NCBI RefSeq assembly: GCF_013377295.1
Contig: NZ_CP016180.1
Location: forward strand, 2,046,001 to 2,110,000
Direction: 5' to 3'
DNA: 64,000 bases
From: Pasteurella skyensis
GTDB taxonomy: Bacteria; Pseudomonadota; Gammaproteobacteria; Enterobacterales; Pasteurellaceae
Made by a program: the position numbers and the translations under genes. Below the pieces are notes generated by a model. It ran no database searches. It was given only the letters and a program-made list of their open reading frames with translations, and was not told the origin of the DNA. Positions 34,884 through 43,354 of the stretch are shown piece by piece. Numbering within the stretch: position 1 is the first letter of the stretch; each line of letters begins with the position of its first letter.

Positions 34884-35675
34884 TTAAATTCCCTCTTCTT
34901 CTGTTTCAGTTGAATGGCTACCTTCTGCTGGTGCATCTCCACGGATAAAGAATTCGATTAATGCGAATACTAAACCAATTAGTGCAATTGCAAGCAATGG
35001 CTGTTTGAAGTATGCTGACAATAAGAAACCTAAGATGAAATAAGCAACATATTGTTTTTTAAGCATAATATTCAATAAGATACCAAAACCGATAGCTGGC
35101 ATTAAACCACCTGCAAAACCTAAACCATCAGTTACCCATTTAGGAATTAACTTCACAAAACCTTGTGCTGCTTCTGCTCCAAAATAAATTACTGCAAAAG
35201 CAATAATTGAGTAGAAGAAGAATAGGATTGTCATACCTAAATAGTTAAGGTTTGCAATACCCGCAAAGTTAAGATTTTTTGCATAACGATCCGCCACACT
35301 CATTAACGGTGAATAAACGGTAAACAATAAAGTGATACAGATTTGTACAAAGATAGCAAATGGTACAGCAACTAAAATTGCTTGTTCTGCTGTTTGCCCT
35401 GTTACAAGAGCAAATGCAGTACCGATAATACCGCCAAGTACTACGTTAGGTGGCTGAGCTCCCGCAAGAGGAACAAGTCCCATCCACATTAATTCAAAGG
35501 TTGCACCAGCAACTAAACCTGCTTCTGGTTTACCTAGAATTAAACCCACAATTGGACCTGTAATAATTGGACGGTGGATATGTGTAAGTACGTTAAATAA
35601 ATCGATACCCGCAATACCTGCAAAAATCGCTATCAGTAAAGCTTGCATCAAACTGACGTCAGTAACAACTTCCAT
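34884..35675 (-). CDS. agaW: PTS enzyme IIC, N-acetylgalactosamine type
   Basis: A 263-residue membrane protein of the mannose-PTS IIC family. Typical segments are RPIITGPIVGLILGKPEAGL, ATFELMWMGLVPLAGAQPPN and a C-terminal polar tail rich in Glu and Ser. Several membrane helices are seen. It is translationally coupled to agaE and follows agaV by 37 bp. Confidence 0.88.
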   Translation of the reverse strand: MEVVTDVSLMQALLIAIFAGIAGIDLFNVLTHIHRPIITGPIVGLILGKPEAGLVAGATFELMWMGLVPLAGAQPPNVVLGGIIGTAFALVTGQTAEQAILVAVPFAIFVQICITLLFTVYSPLMSVADRYAKNLNFAGIANLNYLGMTILFFFYSIIAFAVIYFGAEAAQGFVKLIPKWVTDGLGFAGGLMPAIGFGILLNIMLKKQYVAYFILGFLLSAYFKQPLLAIALIGLVFALIEFFIRGDAPAEGSHSTETEEEGI

Positions 35676-35712
35676 AGCATTCTCCTAATTAAAAGTTAAG
35701 ATTAAGTTAAAA

Positions 35713-36186
35713 TTAAAGTAATGACAAAATGTCTTTTTTAGCATCGGCAGGAATACCTTGAATAGTACAAGGAATACCCTTTTCCACCAGTGCCTTAAAG
35801 CAACGAATATCGTCTTCTGTCACACTAATGGTTTTATCGATTTGTTTTTTGCCTTCAGCAAAGTGAAGATTACCCACATTTACTGCAGTAATTGGAACAC
35901 CTCCCTCTACTAAGGCTAATACTGTTTGTGGTGTACGACAAACAAGAAATATTTTTTGTTTTGGTGATGCTTTATGAATCACGTCAATAGTCTTTTGAAC
36001 ACTAAAGTAACGAGATTGCACACCATCAGCTAACACCATATCCATTAAATTTTGTTGCACTTTATCTTCTGCAAGAATATCATCTGCAACAAGTACTAAA
36101 TTAGCCCCTAACCAGCTTGTCCAAGTCATTCCAACTTGTCCGTGAACAAGACGGTTATCAATTCGAGTTGCTAAAATATTTGGCAT
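35713..36186 (-). CDS. agaV: PTS enzyme IIB, N-acetylgalactosamine type
   Basis: 157 residues from ATG 36186 (MPNILATRIDNRLVHGQVG), after GGAGG. The open frame extends to 36270, but that region overlaps the end of agaS and has no start signal. The phosphorylated histidine is His15 in DNRLVHGQVG, as in all mannose-type IIB proteins. It takes phosphate from AgaF and gives it to the incoming sugar. Confidence 0.9.
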   Translation of the reverse strand: MPNILATRIDNRLVHGQVGMTWTSWLGANLVLVADDILAEDKVQQNLMDMVLADGVQSRYFSVQKTIDVIHKASPKQKIFLVCRTPQTVLALVEGGVPITAVNVGNLHFAEGKKQIDKTISVTEDDIRCFKALVEKGIPCTIQGIPADAKKDILSLL

Positions 36187-36209
36187 TATCGACCTCCTTT
36201 TTTTATTTA

Positions 36210-37397
36210 TTATTTGAATTCGTACAATGTAACACCTTGAACCACTCGATTTACCTCTCCAGTTGGGCAAGGATTATCTGGTGAAATATCAAAGGTAACA
36301 CTTAATGTTAAGCCGATAATTTGAGATACTAATACACCAAGTGGTGCAAGTAATACATCATCAGCATCAACCAAATTATCTGGTAAAACAATCAACTCAA
36401 GCGGTGAGTTGTGACCAAATTTTTGCAATAATTGATCTGCAATACGTTGTGTTGCAATCACTATCACTTGCTTACATTTGTTGTCTGAAAGCAATTCAAT
36501 TGCAATATCACGGTCAAAACGTGAGGTGTATTCATTATTACTAACAAAAACACAAGCTGTAGTGGTTTCATCAACAATAGATTTAGGACCGTGTCTAAAG
36601 CCAAGAGAAGTTTCAGAAAGGGTGACAACTTTTCCACCTGTCATTTCTAAAGCTTTTAATGCAGACTCTTTTGCTGCACCAAATAAGGTATTAGATCCTA
36701 AATAAACTAAACGTTCTGAAGTTGGAATTTTTTGCAAAAAGCCTGAAGAAAGTAACCGCTTACACCAGTCTTCTGCACAATCTGCTACCAAATTTAAATC
36801 AGCTAACGGACGACCTGCAGCACGGTTGACTAATTGGAATGTAAATAACAACATTGTTGAGAAACTTGATGTCATTACAAAACTTTTATCGTGGGTTTCT
36901 GGTGGCATTAAACAAACGTGGTTGTGGCTATCATTACGTTTTGCTAATTCACCATTTGGGTTACAAGTCACGTTTATTTGATGCACTTTCGGTGCAAGTT
37001 GCGATACTTTATCTGCGGTATCTACACTTTCTGCACTATTGCCTGAACGACCAAATGCAAAAACAATCCCTTCACTTTCTGAATCAAAATAATAGTTAGG
37101 ACGACTTACAATATCTGTAGTAGGTACAGAGCGAACTCGTGCTTTGGAAAATTGCTGAATAGCATCTGCTAATACATCACCCACATAAGCTGACGTTCCC
37201 GCACCGCAGAATGTTATGTAAGCGGTAGGATTGTTTAAGGTTTTTGCAATAAGTTGATATAACGCAGGATCTTGCTGATCTAACAAGTCCTCGATTTGTC
37301 GCCAACAATTTGGTTGTTGAGCCACTTCGTTGATGGTGTATTGAGCACCATCGAGTTTTAATTCATATAAATTGCTATTTAATGTTTTATAATCCAT
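36210..37397 (-). CDS. agaS: AgaS, galactosamine-6-phosphate deaminase/isomerase (SIS family)
   Basis: A 395-residue protein with two SIS domains. Motifs are TFCGAGTSAYVGDVLA, FAFGRSGNSAESVDTA and SLGFRHGPKSIVDE. In E. coli, AgaS turns galactosamine 6-phosphate into tagatose 6-phosphate and ammonia. It lies between kbaZ and the PTS genes. Length and motifs are normal. Confidence 0.9.
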   Translation of the reverse strand: MDYKTLNSNLYELKLDGAQYTINEVAQQPNCWRQIEDLLDQQDPALYQLIAKTLNNPTAYITFCGAGTSAYVGDVLADAIQQFSKARVRSVPTTDIVSRPNYYFDSESEGIVFAFGRSGNSAESVDTADKVSQLAPKVHQINVTCNPNGELAKRNDSHNHVCLMPPETHDKSFVMTSSFSTMLLFTFQLVNRAAGRPLADLNLVADCAEDWCKRLLSSGFLQKIPTSERLVYLGSNTLFGAAKESALKALEMTGGKVVTLSETSLGFRHGPKSIVDETTTACVFVSNNEYTSRFDRDIAIELLSDNKCKQVIVIATQRIADQLLQKFGHNSPLELIVLPDNLVDADDVLLAPLGVLVSQIIGLTLSVTFDISPDNPCPTGEVNRVVQGVTLYEFK

Positions 37398-37411
37398 TGT
37401 TCTTAGCTCCC

Positions 37412-38692
37412 TTAAATTTTAGCTGCTTCATAGTATGGCAAGAGTGCCAACTGAATATGAAAATGTACTAAATCTTCAAAGTTCCCTTTAATTTTACCTT
37501 CACGTACGGCATCAAATTCCACAGGCATATATTGTTTTAATAATCCTAATGGAATGGTCTTGCCTGCAAAGGCTGTTTTCATTTCACTGATAACTTGTTG
37601 TAATTTTGGTTCTGGTAAGTAGTAACGGCAACGATCCGATAAGCTGTATGCACGAGCGATACGTTGTTCTTGTTCATTACCTAAATAATATTTTTTCCAA
37701 TATTTTGGTTTTTCCATCATTATTTCTTCAAGGGTTGCTTTAAATGAAGATACCCCTAATTGCATATCTTGTGCGATATGATCAAGAGCAAAATAAGCCT
37801 CACGTAGAGCAAAAGTTAATGCTGGCCCTACTTTTAAAATCGCAAAGTGATCACGCACTAAATGTTGGAAAGCAAGCGGTTTTTGATAATCGGTAGAGTG
37901 AGCCTCAAAAGTGGCATTTGGGAATTCATTTGCTAGGGCTGATAATTTTTCTGCATTTTCAGGGATATAATCCACCACGCTATGATGATCAAATTCCACC
38001 GCAGGCTGTACTACTAAGCCAACAATTCTTGACCACACACCACCTAAGCCGTGTTTTTCAAAAATTGCTTTATGCACTTGGAATGTCGTGCGAGCCGCTT
38101 CTGGCGTGGTTGGGGTAACTACATCTAAATCTTCTTGAGCACCACCTGGAACTGGCACTTCAGTACCAATAATATAGACAATATCGTGTGGCTGATTGGT
38201 TGCTTTTGCGGTATCTTCTGCAATTTTACATAAACGAGCCGCACGCTCTGCCACAATTTCATCGGTTAAAGGAACAGGATCATCAGAACAAGACATACTG
38301 CAATCTAAGTGAATTTTTTGATAGCCCGCACTCACATAATGACGGATTAACTCCTCAGAATGGTTCATCGCTGTTACGCTATCTTGATCTTGCCACGCAT
38401 TAGGGCCTAAATGATCGCCACCTAACACTAATTTGTCCGCTGATAAACCGTTATCGATCAATAGTTTTTTTACATAAGCGACAAACTCAGCAGGCTTCAT
38501 TCCTGTATAACCGCCAAATTGATCAACTTGGTTTGATGTGGATTCCACCAACAATAAATCATCATATTGTGCTGCTAGTTTTGCAGCAGCAATAATCACA
38601 TCAGGATTTGCACTACAAACTGAAACCACTCCACCTTTACCCGTTGCTTTATGGTCATTAATACGTTGTTGAATTGGATTAACATTCATCAT
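37412..38692 (-). CDS. kbaZ: D-tagatose-1,6-bisphosphate aldolase subunit KbaZ/GatZ
   Basis: 426 residues, the usual length. Typical segments are GGDHLGPNAWQ, KIHLDCSMSCSDDP and IIGTEVPVPGGAQED. GatZ/KbaZ is a chaperone-like partner needed for full activity of the catalytic class II aldolase KbaY/GatY. No kbaY or tagatose-6-phosphate kinase gene is in the window. Its start (38692 or 38689) overlaps the end of agaR by about 14 bp, so translation is coupled. Confidence 0.9.
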   Translation of the reverse strand: MMNVNPIQQRINDHKATGKGGVVSVCSANPDVIIAAAKLAAQYDDLLLVESTSNQVDQFGGYTGMKPAEFVAYVKKLLIDNGLSADKLVLGGDHLGPNAWQDQDSVTAMNHSEELIRHYVSAGYQKIHLDCSMSCSDDPVPLTDEIVAERAARLCKIAEDTAKATNQPHDIVYIIGTEVPVPGGAQEDLDVVTPTTPEAARTTFQVHKAIFEKHGLGGVWSRIVGLVVQPAVEFDHHSVVDYIPENAEKLSALANEFPNATFEAHSTDYQKPLAFQHLVRDHFAILKVGPALTFALREAYFALDHIAQDMQLGVSSFKATLEEIMMEKPKYWKKYYLGNEQEQRIARAYSLSDRCRYYLPEPKLQQVISEMKTAFAGKTIPLGLLKQYMPVEFDAVREGKIKGNFEDLVHFHIQLALLPYYEAAKI

Positions 38693-39464
38693 TTTCTACC
38701 TCAAAAAGTTGTACATTATTTTGTTCTAGAACAGTACGAAATTCTTCGGAGACACCTTTTTCTGTTACTATTCCAGTAATATCTTCAAAATTCATAATAG
38801 AAGCAAAAGCACACTGACCAAATTTAGAGAGATCTGCCAAAACATAGACTTCTTTTGCTTGTTGTGCCATTAGGCGAGTTAATTGTGCATTAGCCGTATC
38901 CGTTGTAGAAAAACCTGCTTCCAAATCAATCCCATCTGTTCCAATAAAAGCTTTAGTAAAATGACATTTATTGAGCATATCGCAGGCAACGGTTCCTTCA
39001 AATGCCATAATATTAGAATTTAATCTGCCACCTAAGGAATAAACATTCGTCTGCTCATGCTGAGATAAAATAGCTAAAGATGAAATTCCATTTACCATTA
39101 CTGTCATCGGCGTATCAGGTAGGGCATTAACTAATGCTAAAGTTGTTGAACCAGAATCAATCACAATAGAATCAAACTCTGGATCAATAAGCTGTGTCGC
39201 TGCAAATTCTGCGATTCTTTTTTTTGCTTGTGCATTTATTGTGGTGCGTTTTTCTATATGAGTAGAAAGAAACGATTTTTGATTAACAACCGCACCGCCA
39301 TATTGTTTACTTAAATATCCCTCAGCATCTAATTGTTTCAGATCACGATGAATCGTCATTACCGAAACATCAAATAACTCCGCAAGTTGTATTGGAGAAG
39401 ATATAATGCCTTGTCGTAAACGGCTAAGAATTTCGGCTCTACGTTGTACAGGTGATTTTTTCAT
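38679..39464 (-). CDS. agaR: DeoR-family regulator of the aga cluster
   Basis: 261 residues. The winged helix-turn-helix reads LAELFDVSVMTIHRDLKQLD and is followed by EGYLSKQYGGAVV; the DeoR sugar-phosphate sensor domain contains IVIDSGSTTLALV. It is the first gene of the cluster and overlaps kbaZ. An inverted repeat at 39575-39612 between it and the divergent HAD gene is a likely operator. The inducer is probably an amino-sugar phosphate (inferred). Confidence 0.88.
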   Translation of the reverse strand: MKKSPVQRRAEILSRLRQGIISSPIQLAELFDVSVMTIHRDLKQLDAEGYLSKQYGGAVVNQKSFLSTHIEKRTTINAQAKKRIAEFAATQLIDPEFDSIVIDSGSTTLALVNALPDTPMTVMVNGISSLAILSQHEQTNVYSLGGRLNSNIMAFEGTVACDMLNKCHFTKAFIGTDGIDLEAGFSTTDTANAQLTRLMAQQAKEVYVLADLSKFGQCAFASIMNFEDITGIVTEKGVSEEFRTVLEQNNVQLFEVENDEC

Positions 39465-39574
39465 TTTTATGCCACTATATAATTTATGTTAAAATGTCTT
39501 CAAAAACTAACACACTTATTTTCTATTTTATGGTCGCAATATAAATAAAAAAAACACAATTTTCAACAAAAAAT

Positions 39575-39612
39575 ATCACATTTTGTGTTATAGTTCACAA
39601 AATTTATGTGAT
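39575..39612. promoter_or_regulatory. dyad in the agaR / HAD-phosphatase control region
   Basis: ATCACATTTTGTG (39575-39587) and CACAAAATTTATGTGAT (39596-39612) are complementary apart from a 4-base insert. The element lies in the 174-bp gap between the two divergent start codons and could bind AgaR. Position and symmetry are the only support. Confidence 0.5.
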
Positions 39613-39638
39613 TAGATGTTATTTAAGTGAGATTTATT

Positions 39639-40184
39639 ATGAAATTAATTATTTTGGATCGTGATGGTGTTATTAATAAAGAGCTAAAATGGGTTGAAAA
39701 TCCAGAAGAATTTGAATTTATTGATGGAGCCATTGAAGCAATAGCAAACTTCAAAAAAGCAGGCTATATGACAGCAATTGCTACCAACCAATCACATATT
39801 GATCGTGGACGTTTTACTGTCGCTGATTTAGAGGCTATTCACGATAAAATGCTTAAAGAGTTACGAGCTAACGGTGGTGATATTGACAAAATTGTTTACT
39901 GCCCTAGTTTTGATAATAACGACCCTCGCCGTAAACCCAATCCAGGAATGTTATTAGAACTGTTAGCTCACTTTAATGTTAAACCAAGTGATGCAGTTTT
40001 TATCGGCGATTATGAAAGAGATATGCAAGCAGGCTACGATGCAGGTTGTCATTTAATTTTAGTAGAAAATAAACACGGTGACGGTGAATATCACAATATG
40101 CCTGACTATCTGAAAGAAAAAACAACTTTTGTAAAAACACTTTTAGAAGCAAGCAGAGTGATTGAAAAGTGGGAGCAGGTTTAA
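39639..40184 (+). CDS. HAD-IIIA phosphatase, GmhB/HisB-N-like, without zinc loop
   Basis: 181 residues from ATG 39639; an in-frame GTG at 39627 is within the likely ribosome-binding site. HAD motifs are LDRDGVIN (nucleophile Asp), TNQS (motif II), RRKPNPGM (motif III Lys) and IGDYERDM (motif IV). True GmhB has a zinc loop of the kind CPHHP...CxC between motifs II and III. Here it is only CPSFDNNDPRRKPNPG, without the other cysteines. So it may not be the heptose-bisphosphate phosphatase. Its position opposite agaR hints at a sugar phosphate substrate. Confidence 0.75.
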   Translation: MKLIILDRDGVINKELKWVENPEEFEFIDGAIEAIANFKKAGYMTAIATNQSHIDRGRFTVADLEAIHDKMLKELRANGGDIDKIVYCPSFDNNDPRRKPNPGMLLELLAHFNVKPSDAVFIGDYERDMQAGYDAGCHLILVENKHGDGEYHNMPDYLKEKTTFVKTLLEASRVIEKWEQV

Positions 40185-40256
40185 ATAAAGATAGCGGTCA
40201 CATTAGATCAAAAATTTGCAAATTTTTAAGTTAATGTGTCCACTATATACCTGAAT

Positions 40257-40289
40257 AAAAAGCCGAAGCTTAACACTTCGGCTTTTTTT
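40257..40289. terminator. bidirectional terminator between the HAD gene and glnA
   Basis: AAAAAGCCGAAG (40257-40268) pairs with CTTCGGCTTTTT (40276-40287) around a 7-nt loop, with T-runs in both directions. An inverted uptake-signal pair (near 40191-40245) lies just before it. Confidence 0.9.
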
Positions 40290-40301
40290 ACAATCAATTT
40301 A

Positions 40302-41717
40302 TTAAGAATAGTACATTTCAAATTCTACAGGATGTGGTGTCATATTTAAGTATTCCACGTCCTTACGCTTCATTCCAATAAAGGTATCAATGAAATCTTT
40401 AGAGAATACGCCGCCTTGAGTTAAAAATTCATAATCTTGCTCAAGTGCATCTAATGCTTCACCAAGTGACCCCGCCACAGCTGGAATACCTTGAAGTTCT
40501 TCTGGTGGAAGATCATAAAGGTTTTTATCCATTGCATCCCCTGGATGGATTTTATTATTAATTCCATCAAGTCCTGCCATTAATAACGCAGAGAATGCTA
40601 AGTATGGGTTTGCTAATGGATCTGGGAAACGTGCTTCAATACGTGTTGCTTTAGGGCTTGTGACCGCTGGAATACGGATAGACGCAGAGCGGTTACTTGC
40701 TGAATAAGCTAATAATACTGGCGCTTCAAACCCTGGGACTAAACGTTTGTATGAGTTAGTTGTTGGGTTAGTAAAAGCATTTAATGCTCGAGCGTGTTTG
40801 ATAATACCGCCAATGTAATATAATGCGGTTTCCGAAAGACCTGCATATTTATCCCCCATAAAGATATTTTGTCCATCTTTACTTAGTGACATATTACAGT
40901 GCATTCCTGAACCATTATCACCCGCTAATGGTTTTGGCATAAAGCAGGCTGTTTTACCGTGTTCTAATGCGACATTTTGTACCACATATTTATAAATTTG
41001 AGTTTCATCCGCTTTTAATACTAAAGAATTAAATTGGGTTGCAATTTCATTTTGCCCTGCGGTTGCTACTTCGTGGTGATGTGCTTCAATCACTAAGCCC
41101 ATTTCTTCTAATAATAAACACATTTCAGAACGAATGTCGTGTCCAGTATCATTAGGTGCAACAGCACAGTAACCCCCTTTAACCAGAGGACGATAAGCAT
41201 TGTTACCCTCTTCATATTTTCTATTGGTATTCCACGCCCCTTCGATATCATCAATGAGATAAGAATTACCATTCATTTTATTACTAAAACGCACATCATC
41301 AAATAAGAAGAACTCAGGCTCTGGTCCAAATAATACGCTATCTGCAATACCTGTTGATTTCAAGTAAGTCTCTGCTCGCATTGCAATAGAACGAGGATCA
41401 CGATCATAAGATTGCATTGTACTTGGTTCATAAACACTACAACGAATAGAGAGCGTTGGAATTTGAGCAAAAGGATCAACAACAGCACTTTCTGCAATTG
41501 GCATTAATAGCATATCGGCTTTATTAATAGCTTTCCAACCTTCTACTGATGAACCATCAAACATTTTACCTTCTTCAAAAAGGTCTTCATCTACGGCACT
41601 AATAGGTAAAGAAACGCCGTGCTCTTTCCCTTGAATATTGGTAAAACGAAGAAGAACAAATTTGATATCGTTTTCTTCGATTAAATTAAATACATTTTGT
41701 ACTGCTTCATTTGACAT
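40302..41717 (-). CDS. glnA: glutamine synthetase, type I
   Basis: A 471-residue enzyme that makes glutamine from glutamate, ammonium and ATP. Motifs are [39 protein letters not shown] and [14 protein letters not shown]. The adenylylated tyrosine segment [10 protein letters not shown] is present, so activity is probably controlled by GlnE. It is a separate transcription unit, close to gltBD on the same strand. An inverted uptake-signal pair lies upstream (about 41792-41842). Confidence 0.96.
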   Translation of the reverse strand: MSNEAVQNVFNLIEENDIKFVLLRFTNIQGKEHGVSLPISAVDEDLFEEGKMFDGSSVEGWKAINKADMLLMPIAESAVVDPFAQIPTLSIRCSVYEPSTMQSYDRDPRSIAMRAETYLKSTGIADSVLFGPEPEFFLFDDVRFSNKMNGNSYLIDDIEGAWNTNRKYEEGNNAYRPLVKGGYCAVAPNDTGHDIRSEMCLLLEEMGLVIEAHHHEVATAGQNEIATQFNSLVLKADETQIYKYVVQNVALEHGKTACFMPKPLAGDNGSGMHCNMSLSKDGQNIFMGDKYAGLSETALYYIGGIIKHARALNAFTNPTTNSYKRLVPGFEAPVLLAYSASNRSASIRIPAVTSPKATRIEARFPDPLANPYLAFSALLMAGLDGINNKIHPGDAMDKNLYDLPPEELQGIPAVAGSLGEALDALEQDYEFLTQGGVFSKDFIDTFIGMKRKDVEYLNMTPHPVEFEMYYS

Positions 41718-41854
41718 AATAATTGCGTCCTTATTGGTTAGTTTTAATATAATTTATTCATTATTGTAAATAAAATCAAGTTTTTGTTAATAGGCGGTCA
41801 CTTTAATGCAAAAATTTGCAAATTTTTGTGTTTATCTTACCGCTTGTTTTCTCA

Positions 41855-43264
41855 TCATACCTCTAAATAATCTAAAATAGAGTGGGCGGCATCTCGTCCT
41901 TCTGCAATCGCAGTAACAACAAGATCTGAGCCTCTGGTAATATCCCCTCCTGCAAAAATTTTCTGATTAGATGTTTGTTGCTTATGATTTCCTTTTGCTT
42001 CAATTCTACCGTAATCATCTATTTTCACACCCACTTGCTCTAAAAAAGACATTTTTGAAGGAGAAAAACCAAAGGCAACAATCACGGCATCACAATCAAT
42101 AATTGTTTCACTGCCTGCCACAATCTCAGCTCGCTGACGACCACTACTATCTGGTTTTCCTAGTTGGGTATGTACAATTTCAATACCTGTTACTTCACCC
42201 TTTTCATTGGTTTGAATTGCCGTAGGTTGCACATTAAATTGAAATTTAACCCCCTCTTCTTTTGCATTAACAAACTCTTTTTTAGAACCCGGCATATTGG
42301 TTTCATCACGACGATAAGCACAGTTCACTTCCGCTGCTTGTTGACGAATAGCAGTACGCACACAATCCATTGCCGTATCACCACCGCCCAACACAACCAC
42401 TCGCTTACCTTGTAATGAAACAAATTCGTCGGTCTCTAAGCCCATCACATTCTTTGTATTGCCAATCAAAAAAGGAAGGGCAGAATAAACCCCTTGAGCC
42501 TCTTCGTTAGGGATATTGGCTTTGATGCTTTGATACGTTCCTACCCCTAAAAAAACAGCATCATAGTCATTGACGATTTCCTCCAACTGAATATCTTTTC
42601 CAATTTCAATATTCAATTTGAACTCAATCCCCATTTCACTAAAAATTTCACGGCGACGGCTCATCACACTTTTTTCTAACTTAAATGATGGAATACCAAA
42701 AGTGAGTAATCCGCCAATTTCAGGTTGACGTTCATACACCGTGACCGACACACCATTTTTAATCAGTTGCTCAGCACAGCCTAAGCCAGCAGGTCCTGAG
42801 CCAATTACTGCGACTTTTTTACCTGAATGAGGAATATTTTTTACTTGAGGTCGCCAGCCCATTTCAAAGGCGGTTTCTGTGATATATTTTTCAATACTGC
42901 CAATCGTCACGGCGCCAAATTCAGGATTTAAAGTACACGCTCCTTCACATAAGCGATCTTGAGGACAAACTTGTCCGCAAATTTCAGGTAATGTATTCGT
43001 TTCGTGTGCCAATTCTGCTGCTTCAATAATTCGCCCTTCATAGGTTAGTTTCAGCCATTCTGGAATATTATTATGTAATGGGCATTTATGTTGACAATAA
43101 GGGTTACCACAGGCTAAACAACGATCTGCTTGGGACTGTGCCTGTGGTTCACTAAACACTTCATAAATCTCAATAAAATCCTCTTTCCTTTGTATTAAGG
43201 GAATTTTAGGTGGATCATTACGATTTACATCGATAAATTGATAAATATTGCCTTGTCTTGTCAT
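41855..43264 (-). CDS. gltD: glutamate synthase, small subunit
   Basis: A 469-residue FAD/NADPH-binding protein. Two N-terminal cysteine clusters (CLACGNPYCQHKCPLHNNIP; CGQVCPQDRLCEGAC) bind Fe-S centres. They are followed by the FAD motif VAVIGSGPAGLGCAEQL and the NADPH motif VVVLGGGDTAMDC. It supplies electrons to GltB. It follows gltB by 90 bp; this gap holds an inverted uptake-signal pair around 43292-43344. Confidence 0.95.
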   Translation of the reverse strand: MTRQGNIYQFIDVNRNDPPKIPLIQRKEDFIEIYEVFSEPQAQSQADRCLACGNPYCQHKCPLHNNIPEWLKLTYEGRIIEAAELAHETNTLPEICGQVCPQDRLCEGACTLNPEFGAVTIGSIEKYITETAFEMGWRPQVKNIPHSGKKVAVIGSGPAGLGCAEQLIKNGVSVTVYERQPEIGGLLTFGIPSFKLEKSVMSRRREIFSEMGIEFKLNIEIGKDIQLEEIVNDYDAVFLGVGTYQSIKANIPNEEAQGVYSALPFLIGNTKNVMGLETDEFVSLQGKRVVVLGGGDTAMDCVRTAIRQQAAEVNCAYRRDETNMPGSKKEFVNAKEEGVKFQFNVQPTAIQTNEKGEVTGIEIVHTQLGKPDSSGRQRAEIVAGSETIIDCDAVIVAFGFSPSKMSFLEQVGVKIDDYGRIEAKGNHKQQTSNQKIFAGGDITRGSDLVVTAIAEGRDAAHSILDYLEV

Positions 43265-43354
43265 ATTCTTTCCTACTTTAATTTGGTGATAGCGGTGACT
43301 TAGTGATAAAAATTTGCAAATTTTGATCTTTATCCTACCGCTTGTTATTGCTCA

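Noticed and set aside
39639-40184. Naming this gene gmhB outright
   Set aside because: The zinc-binding loop of GmhB is absent, so only the HAD-IIIA family call is supported.
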